Assembly: GCF_000425045.1 (NCBI RefSeq) | Contig: NZ_AULA01000008.1 | Coordinates: 1 to 64,000, forward strand | Direction of reading: 5' to 3' | Length of the DNA: 64,000 nt | Source of the DNA: Acidaminococcus intestini DSM 21505 | GTDB taxonomy: Bacteria > Bacillota > Negativicutes > Acidaminococcales > Acidaminococcaceae | Shown here: one piece after another, positions 1 through 9,918 of the stretch | Layout of the letters: the number at the start of each line of letters is the position of its first letter | Numbering within the stretch: position 1 is the first letter of the stretch | Notes under the pieces: model-generated | The model's database searches: none | What the model saw: only the letters and a program-made list of their open reading frames with translations | What the model was told of the DNA's origin: nothing | Position numbers and translations under genes: made by a program

Positions 1-166
1 AATCCGCTATATATCCTGCGATACGCTTTTGTCTTACAAAGCGTATCGGGTATCGTTTTAGGAAACCAAACCAAAGCTTGGATTCCTCCGGGGTCATATG
101 GCGGCGCATTTCACGGGCATAGGCGAGGTTCTCTTTATCCTTGTGATTTTGGTAGTACGTTTTCAT
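1..166 (-). CDS. DUF559-type endonuclease-like protein, N-terminal part, runs off the window
   Basis: An open frame on the minus strand starts with ATG at 166 after an AAAGGAG ribosome site and runs to the window edge, giving about 55 residues. The visible part (MKTYYQNHKDKENL, later EESKLWFGFLKRYPIRF and IAGYIAD) matches in order the N-terminus of the complete DUF559 protein encoded at 46668-47045, which has LWFDFMRPYPLRF and FGFIADF. DUF559 proteins are small PD-(D/E)XK-like predicted nucleases of unknown role, often stand-alone. The predicted active-site region lies beyond the edge, so its integrity cannot be judged. Confidence 0.8.
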   Translation of the reverse strand, partial: MKTYYQNHKDKENLAYAREMRRHMTPEESKLWFGFLKRYPIRFVRQKRIAGYIAD

Positions 167-320
167 AGGGCATCTCCTTTTAATGCAGTAGGATAAATCC
201 TGTTATATGGGTCATTATGCCCGAAAAGTCCGATGAAATCTATATAGTAGGATGAATGTCCGTTTTTGAGAGATAAATGGGATAAAATGAAGGATAATCG
301 GGATTTGAAAAGACCGTAAG

Positions 321-345
321 GAAAAAGACTGTTTGGCGCCGTGCC
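321..345 (+). repeat. Partial copy of the GGCGCC repeat module
   Basis: The 15-nt string GTTTGGCGCCGTGCC at 331-345 is identical to the minus-strand module at 10579-10593. It also resembles the right arm of the second large repeat near 23150-23159. Only the 3' half of the module is recognisable here; the left GGCGCC arm and the central GGGAGACG block are missing or decayed. Confidence 0.5.
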
Positions 346-418
346 TTTCAATCTTTCCCCTTAATTAATTTTTATCTCCATTTGCTTTTTTCAAATATGG
401 CCTAGACGTAGTCAGATG

Positions 419-517
419 CTAGGAGCACCCGGCCTCATCGACGACGGCGTACGATTTGTGTACGTCGAGGCGATCGAGGTCGTGGGCGACAACGCAGATG
501 GCTGCGTAAAGGTCCAT
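419..517 (-). pseudogene. Possible IS110-family transposase N-terminal relic
   Basis: A 32-codon minus-strand frame from ATG 517 contains LDRLDVHKSYAVVDEAG. This resembles the start of IS110-type DEDD transposases, where a GIDVHK-like motif carries the first catalytic Asp, followed by a V-V-D-E-x-G strand. A stop codon follows at once and no further transposase sequence can be found, so any element would be a stub. The sequence just upstream on the same strand carries a perfect 9-bp stem (547-593), the position where intact IS110 elements encode their bridge RNA. A chance match is quite possible. Confidence 0.3.
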
Positions 518-738
518 AGGCTGAAAAAAGCTTCTTGCCTGATGAGCTGGGCGCTGGAGGTGACGACACGAGGTTAGGAGGGGAAGCGCCCAGGCGTAAG
601 GTATCCCCAAACCAGCAACGAATCATCGTACGAATCGTCATGCCTCCATTGCATCCTTAAAATGAGAAATTAAGCAATGGGGGCACGCTGGGGTGGAGAA
701 TCGGAGCGATTTTTGCTCCGAGTAAAAACAGTGCGCCC

Positions 739-767
739 TTTACATTTTCCCCTCCCCGTGCTACAAT
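739..767 (+). promoter_or_regulatory. Promoter of the pyr operon
   Basis: A TTTACA -35 box (739-744) and a TACAAT -10 box (762-767) are separated by 17 bp. Transcription would start near 774, just ahead of the PyrR-type site, giving a leader of about 200 nt before pyrB. Confidence 0.75.
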
Positions 768-785
768 GACTAAAAATGAATATAG

Positions 786-820
786 GCCTTTTAATCTAGT
801 CCTGTGAGACTAAGAAAGGG
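786..820 (+). promoter_or_regulatory. PyrR-binding RNA element in the pyr leader
   Basis: The segment AGTCCTGTGAGACT (798-811) fits the PyrR recognition consensus ARUCCNGNGAGGYU at all but one position. It sits in a hairpin closed by CCTTT (787-791) and AAAGG (815-819). In Bacillus such anti-antiterminators bind PyrR with UMP and so favour the downstream terminator. That terminator is present at 886-924, and together they form a standard pyrimidine attenuator. No pyrR gene lies in this window. Confidence 0.85.
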
Positions 821-885
821 ACTTTTGCTACAGAAGAAATGAGCTGCAGTGGGCGGCGTACTTTAGGGTGCGTGCCTTTAAAGAG

Positions 886-924
886 AAGCCTTCTTGTCTT
901 ATGGGGACAAGGGGGCTTATTTTT
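886..924 (+). terminator. Attenuator terminator before pyrB
   Basis: A 13-bp stem (886-898 with 906-918, two G-T wobbles) is followed by a T-rich run. It lies between the PyrR-type site and pyrB, so it should act as the regulated terminator of the leader. Confidence 0.8.
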
Positions 925-976
925 GTTGCAATGAATTGTTTCCCAGATTGACCATGACAAGTAAGGAGGCTATCAC

Positions 977-1933
977 ATGGCAAAGGCAGCGGTCAGCCTG
1001 TCCGGAAGGGATATCTTGGATCTGTCATCCCTTTCGGTCGAGGAATACGACCTCATCATGAAGACAGCAGCAGAAATGAAGAAAATCCTGAAACGGGATA
1101 TCAAGAAGGTGCCTTCCCTCAGGGGAAAATCCATTGTTAACCTGTTTTATGAAAACAGCACGCGCACGCGTTCTTCGTTTGAACTTGCCGGTAAATATTT
1201 GGGGGCCGATGTCATCAATATCAGTACGGGCACTTCGAGCGTCAAGAAAGGGGAGTGCCTCAAGGATACGGTGCTCACCATGCAGTCCATGGCCTGCGAT
1301 GCCATTGTTATGCGGCACCCCATCGAAGGTGCGGCCAAGTACATTGCCGATATCGTAAAACCGGTTGTCATCAATGCCGGAGATGGCTGTCATGCCCACC
1401 CCACCCAGGGTCTCCTGGATATGTTCACAATCCTTGAAAAGAAGAAATCCTTCAAGGGCCTCAAGATGGCCATCATCGGAGATATCCTCTACAGCCGTGT
1501 GGCACGCAGCAATATTGCTGCTTGGACGAAGCTTGGTGCCGATGTCCATGTGGCGGGGCCGGTCACGCTCATGCCTTACGAAATGGAAAAACTGGGCGTC
1601 ACGGTCCATAAACGAGTGGAAGAGGCCATTGAAGGCGCGGATGTTGTCGACATCCTCCGTATCCAGCTTGAACGGCAGCAGAGCGGTCTTTTCCCGACAC
1701 CTCGCGAATATGCCCGTATCTTTGGGGTCAACGAGGAACGCATGAAACTGGCCAAACCGGATGTGATGATCATGCATCCCGGTCCCATGAACCGCGGTCT
1801 TGAAATTTCCTATGAAGTGGGCTACAGCGACCAGGCTGTGATCCGTGAACAGGTTACCAATGGGGTGGCGGTTCGGATGGCGCTCTTATTCTTGACACTG
1901 ACAGGGGGGAAACAAGTTGAAAACGCTGATTAA
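977..1933 (+). CDS. pyrB: Aspartate carbamoyltransferase, catalytic subunit
   Basis: Condenses carbamoyl phosphate with L-aspartate to N-carbamoyl-aspartate, the committed step of pyrimidine synthesis in the cytoplasm. The 318 residues match the usual catalytic chain. The carbamoyl phosphate loop STRTR is at 61-65, HPTQ at 141-144, and HPGPMNRG lies in the C-terminal half. The ATG at 977 follows an AAGGAGG site. No pyrI regulatory chain follows, as is usual in Firmicutes, where the enzyme is an unregulated trimer. First gene of an eight-gene operon; the 3' end overlaps pyrC by 17 bp. Expression should be set by the PyrR-type attenuator upstream. Confidence 0.97.
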   Translation: MAKAAVSLSGRDILDLSSLSVEEYDLIMKTAAEMKKILKRDIKKVPSLRGKSIVNLFYENSTRTRSSFELAGKYLGADVINISTGTSSVKKGECLKDTVLTMQSMACDAIVMRHPIEGAAKYIADIVKPVVINAGDGCHAHPTQGLLDMFTILEKKKSFKGLKMAIIGDILYSRVARSNIAAWTKLGADVHVAGPVTLMPYEMEKLGVTVHKRVEEAIEGADVVDILRIQLERQQSGLFPTPREYARIFGVNEERMKLAKPDVMIMHPGPMNRGLEISYEVGYSDQAVIREQVTNGVAVRMALLFLTLTGGKQVENAD

Positions 1934-3209
1934 AAAGGGACACCTTGTCGATCCCAGCCAGCATCTGGATGCTGTGAAGGATATCCTCGTGGAGGACGGG
2001 ATCATTAAACGTGTGGCTGATTCCATCGAAGAAGCCGCTGACGAAACGTATGATGCTTCAGGAAAGGTGGTTGCTCCGGGCTTCATCGACCTGCATACCC
2101 ATCTTCGCGAACCGGGACTTGAAGCAAAGGAAGATATCGTTTCCGGGACGATGGCAGCGGCTCACGGTGGCATTACGCGCATCGCCTGCATGCCGAACAC
2201 GAACCCTGTCATCGATACCTCGATTGTCGTGAGCGGAATCAAAAAGAGAGCGGCAGAAGAAGGTTATGTCCATGTGGAAGTCATTGGGGCTATTACGAAG
2301 GGCGAAAAGGGCAAGGAACTTTCTGAAATGGGAGATATGGCCATGCGGGGCGCAATGGCGTTTTCCGATGATGGGCACTTTGTAGAGGATCCCCTGATGA
2401 TGCTCAAGGCGGCCCGTTATGTGAATTCCTTTGATAAGGCGCTCATTGTCCATGCCATTGAGGAACACATGAATCATTCGGGCTATATGCACGAAGGCGC
2501 CGTATCGGCAAGGCTGGGTGTGCCGGGCATTCCTTCCATTGCAGAAGATATGGCAGTTGCCCGCGATGCCATCATTGCCGAGTATACAGGAACCCATGTC
2601 CACATCGCTCATATTGCAAGTAAAGGGGCGGTGGATATCGTTCGCCAAGCAAAGAAAAGAGGTGTGCCCATTACGTGCGAAGTGACGGTTCATCATTTGA
2701 CGCTCACTGATGAAGCCTGTGCTTCCTTTAGTACGGCAACCCGCGTTTCGCCGCCCCTTCGCAGCCGGGACCATGTGGAAGCCCTGCGGGACGCCCTCAA
2801 GGATGGGACCATTGATGCCATCGTAACGGATCACGCACCGCATGCACCGGAAGAAAAGGATGTGGAATTCCGCAATGCCCCGAACGGATTCTGCGGTCTT
2901 GAAACGAGTGTCGGGGTCATTCTGACGGAACTCTATCATACGGGTCTATTTACCATTAATGAGATTGTCGATAAAATGAGCTGCCGACCGGCTGAACTTT
3001 TCCACCTTGACGGGGGCACCCTCCGCGAAGGCAGTTCCGCCAATATCACCATCCTGGATCTTGATAAGGATTGGGTCGTCGACAGCAGCAAGTTCTATAC
3101 CCGCGGCAAGGTCACGCCTTTTAATGGAAAACACTGCAAAGGGCAGGCTGCCGCCACCATGGTCGATGGTGTATTTGTGATGAAAGACGGTGTCGTATGC
3201 AAAAAGTAA
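1917..3209 (+). CDS. pyrC: Dihydroorotase
   Basis: Cyclises N-carbamoyl-aspartate to dihydroorotate. The 430-residue length and the HTHLREPG metal-binding motif at 60-67 place it in the type I, Bacillus-like amidohydrolase class. The metal-ligand motif DHAPH lies near residue 305. The start is a TTG at 1917 preceded by AGGGGGGA, and it overlaps the end of pyrB, so translation is probably coupled. It is active alone in this class and is not fused to carbamoyltransferase. The 3' end overlaps carA by 13 bp. Confidence 0.96.
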   Translation: MKTLIKKGHLVDPSQHLDAVKDILVEDGIIKRVADSIEEAADETYDASGKVVAPGFIDLHTHLREPGLEAKEDIVSGTMAAAHGGITRIACMPNTNPVIDTSIVVSGIKKRAAEEGYVHVEVIGAITKGEKGKELSEMGDMAMRGAMAFSDDGHFVEDPLMMLKAARYVNSFDKALIVHAIEEHMNHSGYMHEGAVSARLGVPGIPSIAEDMAVARDAIIAEYTGTHVHIAHIASKGAVDIVRQAKKRGVPITCEVTVHHLTLTDEACASFSTATRVSPPLRSRDHVEALRDALKDGTIDAIVTDHAPHAPEEKDVEFRNAPNGFCGLETSVGVILTELYHTGLFTINEIVDKMSCRPAELFHLDGGTLREGSSANITILDLDKDWVVDSSKFYTRGKVTPFNGKHCKGQAAATMVDGVFVMKDGVVCKK

Positions 3210-4276
3210 AAGGTAAGTTGGTACTAAAAGATGGTGGTGTCTATGAAGGAACCCTTTATGGGGACCATCCGGCTGTTGGTGAAGTCGTCTTCACAACAGG
3301 CATGAGCGGCTATCAGGAAACCCTGACGGACCCTTCTTTCTGCGGACAGATTGTAGTCTTTACCTATCCGCTCATCGGCAACTATGGCTGCAATCCCATT
3401 TTTGATCAGGGGGATGGCTGCTGCTATGAAGGGCTTATCGTTGATGAACTCTGCGATGAACCGAGTTCTTGGCGCGACGAAGGAACGGTCCTTTCCTTCC
3501 TTGAAAAGAACCATATTCCGGTCCTTGCTGATGTGGACACGCGGGCCATTACGCGCCGCATCCGGGCTTACGGTACGCTTCAAGGCGTCATCGTTCCTTA
3601 TGATATGCCTGATGAAGACGTCCAAAAGCTCCTTGCCACGCCGGAACGGCATGATCAGGTGGCTCAGGTGACGACAAAGAAAGTCTACCACATGGGGGAC
3701 AAGGAAAAGAGCAAATTCAGCGTTGCTGTCATGGACTATGGTATTAAGCGCAATATCCTCAAGAGCCTTGTGGAAAAGGGCTGCTATCTGACGGTCTTCC
3801 CGGCGGAAACACCGGCTGAAGAAGTCCTTGCCATCGATCCTGATGGGATCTTCCTTTCAAATGGCCCCGGCGACCCGGCGGACCTTACGGTTGAAATCGA
3901 CAACATCAAGAAGATGATTGGCAAGAAACCTATCTTTGGAATTTGCCTGGGGCATCAGGTCATGGCCCTTGCGTGCGGGGCCAAGACAAAGAAAATGCTC
4001 TTTGGCCACCGCGGCATCAACCAGCCGGTGCGGGACTATGTGGATAACTGCATCATGATTACGTCCCAGAACCACGGCTTTATGGTTGACGAAGATTCCC
4101 TGAAGGGGCTTCATGTGAAGGTCATCAACCGTTCCCTCAACGATGGCACCATTGAAGGAATCCAGTATCTTGATCATCCGACCTTTACGGTCCAGTTCCA
4201 TCCGGAAGCTTCCCCGGGACCGAGCGGAAACGGATATCTCTTTGACCGCTTTATTACCATGATGGGGGGACACTGA
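3197..4276 (+). CDS. carA: Carbamoyl-phosphate synthase, small (glutaminase) subunit
   Basis: Hydrolyses glutamine and passes ammonia to CarB. The N-terminal CPSase small-chain domain covers about residues 1-150. A class I glutamine amidotransferase domain follows, with the catalytic Cys250 in FGICLGHQ and the His-Glu pair in FHPEASPGP near 335-343. The 359-residue length is typical. The ATG at 3197 lies inside the end of pyrC, and carB follows after 2 bp. Being inside the pyr operon suggests this copy serves pyrimidine synthesis; whether another copy serves arginine synthesis cannot be seen here. Confidence 0.97.
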   Translation: MQKVKGKLVLKDGGVYEGTLYGDHPAVGEVVFTTGMSGYQETLTDPSFCGQIVVFTYPLIGNYGCNPIFDQGDGCCYEGLIVDELCDEPSSWRDEGTVLSFLEKNHIPVLADVDTRAITRRIRAYGTLQGVIVPYDMPDEDVQKLLATPERHDQVAQVTTKKVYHMGDKEKSKFSVAVMDYGIKRNILKSLVEKGCYLTVFPAETPAEEVLAIDPDGIFLSNGPGDPADLTVEIDNIKKMIGKKPIFGICLGHQVMALACGAKTKKMLFGHRGINQPVRDYVDNCIMITSQNHGFMVDEDSLKGLHVKVINRSLNDGTIEGIQYLDHPTFTVQFHPEASPGPSGNGYLFDRFITMMGGH

Positions 4277-4278
4277 TT

Positions 4279-7200
4279 ATGCCAAAAAGAAACGATGTCA
4301 ATAAAGTCATGGTCATTGGCTCCGGTCCAATCATCATTGGTCAGGCTGCCGAATTTGACTATGCAGGAACCCAGGCCTGCCGGGCCCTTAAAGAAGAAGG
4401 ACTGGAAGTTGTCCTTGTAAACTCCAACCCGGCGACCATCATGACCGATGTGCATATTGCTGACCGCGTCTATGTCGAACCGCTCAATGTGGAATTTCTT
4501 GAAAGCGTCATCCAAAAGGAACGGCCGGATTCCTTGCTTGCTACCTTAGGCGGCCAGATTGGCCTTAACCTTGCCATCGAACTTGATAAGACGGGCATCC
4601 TCAAAAAATACAATGTGAAGCTCATTGGGACCCAGATCCCGAGCATCATGAAGGCTGAGGACCGCGAACTCTTCAAAGAAACGATGGAAAAACTCCATCA
4701 GCCCATTCCTCAGAGCACGATTGTGGAAAGCGTTGCCGCGGCAAAGGAATTTGCCGACCGCATCGGCTATCCGCTCATTGTGCGTCCGGCCTATACATTG
4801 GGCGGTACGGGCGGCGGCATTGCCCACAACGATGCTGAACTCGACGATATCTGCACGAAGGGGCTCCAGTACAGCCTCATTGGTCAGGTCCTCATTGAAC
4901 GCTCCGTTGCCGGCTGGAAGGAAATTGAATTTGAAGTCATCCGCGACCATGCCGACAACTGCATTACGGTCTGCAATATGGAAAACCTTGATCCTGTGGG
5001 CGTCCATACGGGCGACTCCATCGTCGTGGCGCCGTGCCAGACCCTGACGGACCGTGAAGTCCAGATGCTGCGTACGGCCGCTATTGATATTGTCCGCGAA
5101 CTCGGCGTTGAAGGCGGCTGCAACGTGCAGTATGCCCTGAACCCTGACAGCGAGGAATATATCGTCATTGAAGTCAATCCCCGCGTCAGCCGTTCGTCCG
5201 CTCTTGCTTCCAAAGCAACGGGATATCCCATTGCCAAGGTGGCATCAAAGATTGCTGCCGGCTATACCCTTGATGAAATCGAAAATGCCGTTACGAAAAA
5301 GACCACGGCTTGCTTTGAACCGACCTTGGACTACTGCGTACTGAAGATTCCTCGCTGGCCTTTTGACAAATTTGTCAAGGCAGACCACACCCTGGGCACG
5401 CAGATGAAGGCAACGGGCGAAGTCATGGCCATTGAACGCAACATCGAAGCAGGGCTCCTCAAAGCCATTCGCTCCCTTGAAATCGGCCTGATTCACCTCG
5501 ATATGCCGGAATTCCATGCCCTCAGTGACGAAGAAGTTTTTGCCAAGGTTCATCTTGTCAATGATGAACGCTTCTTTGCCATCGCTGAAGCCTTCCGCCG
5601 TGGCATGACCGTCGACGAGGCTCACGAAATTACTAAGATTGATGAATTCTTCCTGCGGAAGATCCGTCATATCGTAGAAATCGAAAAGGCCATCAAGGAA
5701 GGTCCGCTTACGAAAGAGCTCATGAAGGAAGCCAAGAAACGCGGTTTCTGCGATGAGGAAATTGGCCTTCTTACAGGCAAGTCGGCTCTTGAAATCCGCG
5801 CCCTGCGCAAGGAAATGGGAATTGTACCGGTCTACAAGATGGTGGATACATGCGCAGCCGAATTTGACGCGGAAACGCCGTACTACTATTCGACCTACGG
5901 TGTCGAAGACGAAGTGCGGCCCAGCAATAAGAAGAAAGTTGTCGTTCTCGGGTCCGGTCCAATCCGCATCGGTCAGGGCGTTGAATTCGACTACTGCTCG
6001 GTACACTCTGTCTGGGCCCTCAAAGAAGAAGGATACGAAACAATCATCATCAACAACAACCCGGAAACGGTTTCCACGGACTTTGATACGGCAGACCGTC
6101 TGTATTTTGAACCGCTGACCTTGGAAGACGTGCTGAACGTCATCGACCGGGAACAGCCTGAAGGCGTCATTGTCCAGTTTGGCGGCCAGACGGCCATCAA
6201 CCTTGCCGGGCCCCTTCATAGCTGCGGCGTGAAGATCCTTGGTACGAGCGTCGATGATATTGACCGCGCTGAAGACCGTGAACGCTTTGATGAAGTCCTG
6301 ACGGAAGTAGGCATTCCCCGTCCGAAAGGACACACCGTCTTTGATGTGGAAGGCGCTGTGAAAGCCGCCCACGATGACGGCTATCCTGTCATGGTCCGTC
6401 CGAGCTACGTTCTTGGCGGCCGTGCGATGGAAATCGTCTATAACGATGATCAGCTGCGCTACTATATGGCAAATGCCGTCAAGGCCTCGAAGGAACATCC
6501 TGTCCTTGTTGACCATTACCTCATGGGGACGGAAGTCGAAGTCGATGCCATCAGTGACGGCGTCGATGTCGTCATCCCGGGCATCATGGAACACATTGAA
6601 CGGGCTGGTGTACACTCCGGTGACTCCATCGCCGTTTACCCGCCGCGCACGCTGAGCGAACACATCATCGAAGCAATCATTGAATACACCAATAAGCTGG
6701 CCCTGACGCTCCACGTCAAAGGTCTGCTCAATATCCAGTACATCGTCCGCGATGAAAAGCTCTATATCATCGAAGTGAACCCGCGCTCCAGCCGGACCGT
6801 CCCGTTCCTGTCGAAGGTCACGGGGATTTCCATGGTGGATGTTGCTACCAAGTGTGCGGTAGGTAAGAGCCTCAAGGAACAGGGCTTTGAATCGGGCCTG
6901 AAACTCTTCCCGGATTATTACGCTGTCAAGGCACCGGTCTTTTCCTTCAACAAGATGACCGATGTGGATATCACCTTGGGACCGGAAATGAAGTCCACGG
7001 GCGAAGTCATGTGCATTGATAACCAGTTCCCACGCGCCCTTTATAAGGCCTGCGTTGCTGCTGGGACCAATGTGCCGGATAAGGGAACTATCCTCATTAC
7101 GGTCGCTGATAAGGATAAAGACGAAGTGACGGAAATTGCCGAAGGCTTTGAAGATTTGGGCTATACGATTGCGGCAACGGAAGGCACGGCAAACTTCCTC

Positions 7201-7485
7201 CGCAGCAAGGGCATGACCGTGGAAACGGCAGCCAAGATTGGCGAGGACAGTCCGAACCTCCTGGATGATATCAAGGAAGGCAAGATCTGCATGGTCATCA
7301 ATACCATGAACCATGGGGAAAGCACGCGCAGTGACGGGTTCCGGATCCGCCGCAGTACGGTGGAACACGCCATTCCTTGCCTGACGAGCCTTGATACGGC
7401 CCGCGCCCTCCAGCATGCCCTGGGGGCTATGCGCCGCCGCCGCATTGTCAGTGTCGTTGCCCTGCAGGACCTTAAAACGGAGTAA
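4279..7485 (+). CDS. carB: Carbamoyl-phosphate synthase, large subunit
   Basis: Uses two ATP, bicarbonate and ammonia from CarA to make carbamoyl phosphate. The 1068 residues show the expected internal duplication. Each half begins with a dinucleotide-like motif ([17 protein letters not shown] near residue 12, [17 protein letters not shown] near 555) followed by an ATP-grasp domain. An MGS-like allosteric domain occupies about the last 140 residues. No break or missing motif is apparent. The large minus-strand frames across this gene are codon shadows. Confidence 0.98.
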   Translation: MPKRNDVNKVMVIGSGPIIIGQAAEFDYAGTQACRALKEEGLEVVLVNSNPATIMTDVHIADRVYVEPLNVEFLESVIQKERPDSLLATLGGQIGLNLAIELDKTGILKKYNVKLIGTQIPSIMKAEDRELFKETMEKLHQPIPQSTIVESVAAAKEFADRIGYPLIVRPAYTLGGTGGGIAHNDAELDDICTKGLQYSLIGQVLIERSVAGWKEIEFEVIRDHADNCITVCNMENLDPVGVHTGDSIVVAPCQTLTDREVQMLRTAAIDIVRELGVEGGCNVQYALNPDSEEYIVIEVNPRVSRSSALASKATGYPIAKVASKIAAGYTLDEIENAVTKKTTACFEPTLDYCVLKIPRWPFDKFVKADHTLGTQMKATGEVMAIERNIEAGLLKAIRSLEIGLIHLDMPEFHALSDEEVFAKVHLVNDERFFAIAEAFRRGMTVDEAHEITKIDEFFLRKIRHIVEIEKAIKEGPLTKELMKEAKKRGFCDEEIGLLTGKSALEIRALRKEMGIVPVYKMVDTCAAEFDAETPYYYSTYGVEDEVRPSNKKKVVVLGSGPIRIGQGVEFDYCSVHSVWALKEEGYETIIINNNPETVSTDFDTADRLYFEPLTLEDVLNVIDREQPEGVIVQFGGQTAINLAGPLHSCGVKILGTSVDDIDRAEDRERFDEVLTEVGIPRPKGHTVFDVEGAVKAAHDDGYPVMVRPSYVLGGRAMEIVYNDDQLRYYMANAVKASKEHPVLVDHYLMGTEVEVDAISDGVDVVIPGIMEHIERAGVHSGDSIAVYPPRTLSEHIIEAIIEYTNKLALTLHVKGLLNIQYIVRDEKLYIIEVNPRSSRTVPFLSKVTGISMVDVATKCAVGKSLKEQGFESGLKLFPDYYAVKAPVFSFNKMTDVDITLGPEMKSTGEVMCIDNQFPRALYKACVAAGTNVPDKGTILITVADKDKDEVTEIAEGFEDLGYTIAATEGTANFLRSKGMTVETAAKIGEDSPNLLDDIKEGKICMVINTMNHGESTRSDGFRIRRSTVEHAIPCLTSLDTARALQHALGAMRRRRIVSVVALQDLKTE

Positions 7486-7488
7486 GCC

Positions 7489-8256
7489 ATGACGAAATTC
7501 TTGGAAGATGGAAGAGTGGTGGGGCAGCGCAGCCTGTCCCACGACATCCGAATCATGGAAATTTGGTCACCGCAGGTAGCGGCCTCGGCTGAACCCGGTC
7601 AGTTTGTGACTGTAAAGAGCAACGATTTGAGTGTGCCTCTTTTGCGCCGTCCTTTTGGGGTATCCGGCGTCAATCGTGACAAAGGTACCTTCCTTCTCAT
7701 CTACCGGATTGTGGGGGAGGCGACGCAGCTGCTTGACCAGCTGAGAAAAGGGGATTCTATCAGTGTCATGGGTCCTTTGGGACGCGGTTTTGACCGGAGC
7801 CACCATAAGGTTCTTCTTGTTGGCGGCGGTGTTGGTCTTGCGCCCCTTCGTTTCCTTGCGGAAGACTATCCCCAAGCGGACGTGGATGTCCTCATTGGCG
7901 CCCGCACGGCAGAGGAGCTTTTTTGGACGGACCTGTTTCGGGATAAGACGGTTCACCAATTTGAGACCACGGAAGATGGTTCCCGGGGGACGAAGGGCCT
8001 TATCACGGCGCCCTTGGGGCAGCTTCTTGATGAGGGCGGATATGACTGTGTCTATGTCTGCGGACCTTCGCCGATGATGCGGGCTGTGACGAAAGTCGTG
8101 GAACCGCGGGGCATTCCCTGTCAGATTTCCCTTGAAAAGTACATGGGCTGCGGCCTTGGCGCGTGCCTTTCCTGCACATGCAGCGGTATCGGCAAACGGG
8201 TCAAGGTCTGTAAAGATGGCCCTGTCTTTTGGTCACGGGAGGTGTCGGAATGGTAA
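7489..8256 (+). CDS. pyrK: Dihydroorotate dehydrogenase, electron transfer subunit
   Basis: Carries FAD and a [2Fe-2S] cluster and passes electrons from PyrD to NAD+. The ferredoxin-reductase fold is shown by RRPFGVSG near residue 55 and by the glycine-rich LLVGGGVGLAPL near 105. The C-terminal 40 residues hold the four cluster cysteines (GCGLGACLSC and VCKDGPVF). The 255-residue length is typical. Its presence makes the following PyrD a type 1B enzyme. The start lies 3 bp after carB and is preceded by GGAG. Confidence 0.95.
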   Translation: MTKFLEDGRVVGQRSLSHDIRIMEIWSPQVAASAEPGQFVTVKSNDLSVPLLRRPFGVSGVNRDKGTFLLIYRIVGEATQLLDQLRKGDSISVMGPLGRGFDRSHHKVLLVGGGVGLAPLRFLAEDYPQADVDVLIGARTAEELFWTDLFRDKTVHQFETTEDGSRGTKGLITAPLGQLLDEGGYDCVYVCGPSPMMRAVTKVVEPRGIPCQISLEKYMGCGLGACLSCTCSGIGKRVKVCKDGPVFWSREVSEW

Positions 8257-9176
8257 ACAATAGGACCCTTCTTGAAACTGAGCTTTGTGACCTTCATCTT
8301 AAGACCCCTATCACCACAGCGTCGGGGACCTTTGGGTTTGGCCTTGAATTTACGGATTTTCTTGACCTAAATAATGTGGGCGCCATTACGGTAAAGGGCA
8401 CGACCCTTCATCCCCGGGCCGGCAACAAGGGACAGCGCATTGTTGAGACCCCTTCGGGTATCCTTAACTGTGTAGGTCTTGAAAACCCCGGTGTGGACGT
8501 TTTCCTAAAAGAGACCCTGCCTCAGCTGAAGGCATATGACACAAAGGTCATCGTGAACATTGATGGGGACAGCGCTGCCGAATATGGCGAACTTGCTGCC
8601 ATGCTTGACGTGGATGGCGTTGATGCGCTGGAACTCAATATTTCCTGCCCCAATGTTGCCCAAGGGGGCCTTGCTTTTGGCACGAGCTGCAGTGCTGCCG
8701 CGCAAGTCGTGGAAGCAGCCAAGAAGCGAACCCATAAGCCCATCATTACAAAACTTTCACCGAATGTGACGGATATCACGGAAATTGCCAGAGCCGTGGA
8801 AGCGGCAGGGACCGATATGATTTCCTTGATCAATACGCTGGTGGGTATGAAGATTGATATCCAGACCCAAAAGCCGGTCCTGGGCAATATCATGGGCGGC
8901 CTTTCCGGTCCAGCGGTCCGTCCGGTTGCTGTGCGCATGGTCTATCAAGTTGCTCAGGCTGTTAAGGTGCCCCTCATTGGGATGGGCGGGATTACCTGTG
9001 CCGCTGATGCCATTGAATTTTTCCTTGCCGGAGCGTCTGCCATTGCCGTAGGGACTGCTAATTTTGACAATCCACGGCTTGCAGAAACCATTTCGCAGGG
9101 GATCGCGGCCTATCTTATCGACCATAACCTCAAAAATATTCGGGACCTTGTTGGCAAGGCCCTGCCCAATCAGTAA
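8250..9176 (+). CDS. pyrD: Dihydroorotate dehydrogenase, catalytic subunit, type 1B
   Basis: Oxidises dihydroorotate to orotate using FMN; with PyrK it forms the NAD+-linked heterotetramer. The 308-residue chain carries ASGTFGFG near the N-terminus, the active-site Cys in NISCPN and the FMN-phosphate motif GMGGI in the C-terminal half. The ATG at 8250 follows GGGAGGTG, which lies inside the pyrK 3' end. An upstream in-frame TTG at 8229 has no ribosome site and is less likely. Confidence 0.95.
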   Translation: MVNNRTLLETELCDLHLKTPITTASGTFGFGLEFTDFLDLNNVGAITVKGTTLHPRAGNKGQRIVETPSGILNCVGLENPGVDVFLKETLPQLKAYDTKVIVNIDGDSAAEYGELAAMLDVDGVDALELNISCPNVAQGGLAFGTSCSAAAQVVEAAKKRTHKPIITKLSPNVTDITEIARAVEAAGTDMISLINTLVGMKIDIQTQKPVLGNIMGGLSGPAVRPVAVRMVYQVAQAVKVPLIGMGGITCAADAIEFFLAGASAIAVGTANFDNPRLAETISQGIAAYLIDHNLKNIRDLVGKALPNQ

Positions 9177-9189
9177 GGAGAAGAAGGAA

Positions 9190-9918
9190 ATGACGAAGGT
9201 ACAAGACCGTCTGATTGTGGCCCTTGATTTTCCTACGGGACAAGAGGCGAGGGCCCTTGTTGAGGAACTGGGTGATGCGGTTACATTTTATAAAGTAGGG
9301 ATGGAGCTTTTTTACAGTGAAGGCCCGGCCATTGTTTCCTATCTGAAGGAACAGGGCAAGAAGGTCTTCCTTGACCTCAAGCTCCAGGATATTCCCAATA
9401 CAGTGGCGCACAGTCTTGCTGTGTTGACGCGTCTTGGGGTGGATATCATGAATGTCCACGCCGTTGGTGGACCCAAAATGATGGCAGAAGGCATGAACGC
9501 CATCCGGGAAGCAGCGGAAAAACTCTGCGTCGCGGCACCAAAACTCATTGCTGTGACAATCCTTACGAGTATGGATGAAGCGCAGTGGGCGCCTCTTGGT
9601 TATGCAAAGCCCATTGGCGAGGAAGTCCTTGCCCTGGCGGCGCTTGCTAAGGAAAGCGGCCTTAGTGGGGTCGTTGCTTCCCCGCGGGAAGCTGAAGCCA
9701 TCCGCAAGGCCTGTGGCAGCGATTTTCTCATCGTGACGCCCGGTATCCGTCCGACTTGGGCGGCAGCCAATGACCAGAGCCGCATTGCGACGCCAAGTAT
9801 GGCCATGAAAAATGGGTCAACCCATCTTGTAGTCGGTCGGCCCATTACGAAAGCGGAAAACAAGATTGACGCGGTCAATCGGATCTTGAAAGAAATGGAA
9901 GGTGCCCTTCATGAATAA
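9190..9918 (+). CDS. pyrF: Orotidine 5'-phosphate decarboxylase
   Basis: Decarboxylates OMP to UMP, the last step of the pathway. The 242-residue protein has the catalytic Asp-Lys-Asp array in FLDLKLQDIPNT and a phosphate-binding VTPGIRP near the C-terminus. The ATG at 9190 follows AAGGAGAAG; the frame stays open upstream through pyrD, but that extension is not protein-like. Here pyrF precedes pyrE, as in Bacillus subtilis. Confidence 0.96.
   Translation: MTKVQDRLIVALDFPTGQEARALVEELGDAVTFYKVGMELFYSEGPAIVSYLKEQGKKVFLDLKLQDIPNTVAHSLAVLTRLGVDIMNVHAVGGPKMMAEGMNAIREAAEKLCVAAPKLIAVTILTSMDEAQWAPLGYAKPIGEEVLALAALAKESGLSGVVASPREAEAIRKACGSDFLIVTPGIRPTWAAANDQSRIATPSMAMKNGSTHLVVGRPITKAENKIDAVNRILKEMEGALHE

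Larger units (their letters stand above)
167..738. other. Long non-coding stretch upstream of the pyr leader
   Basis: No convincing intact gene is present. The short open frames here lack ribosome sites or family resemblance, apart from a possible transposase fragment at 419-517. Base composition is patchy: 350-410 is AT-rich, while 420-610 is GC-rich. A perfect 9-bp inverted repeat (547-555 with 585-593) flanks a 29-nt spacer. A partial copy of a repeat module lies at 321-345. Confidence 0.6.

Noticed and set aside
163-351. A 62-codon minus-strand frame
   Set aside because: It ends over the start region of the DUF559 gene, has no convincing ribosome site and shows no protein-like pattern.
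435-641. A 68-codon minus-strand frame overlapping the possible transposase relic
   Set aside because: Very rich in Arg, Pro and Ser, typical of a wrong frame in GC-rich DNA.
5245-7542. A 765-codon open frame on the minus strand across carB
   Set aside because: It is a codon-bias shadow of carB. It has no ribosome site or family resemblance, and carB is intact on the other strand.
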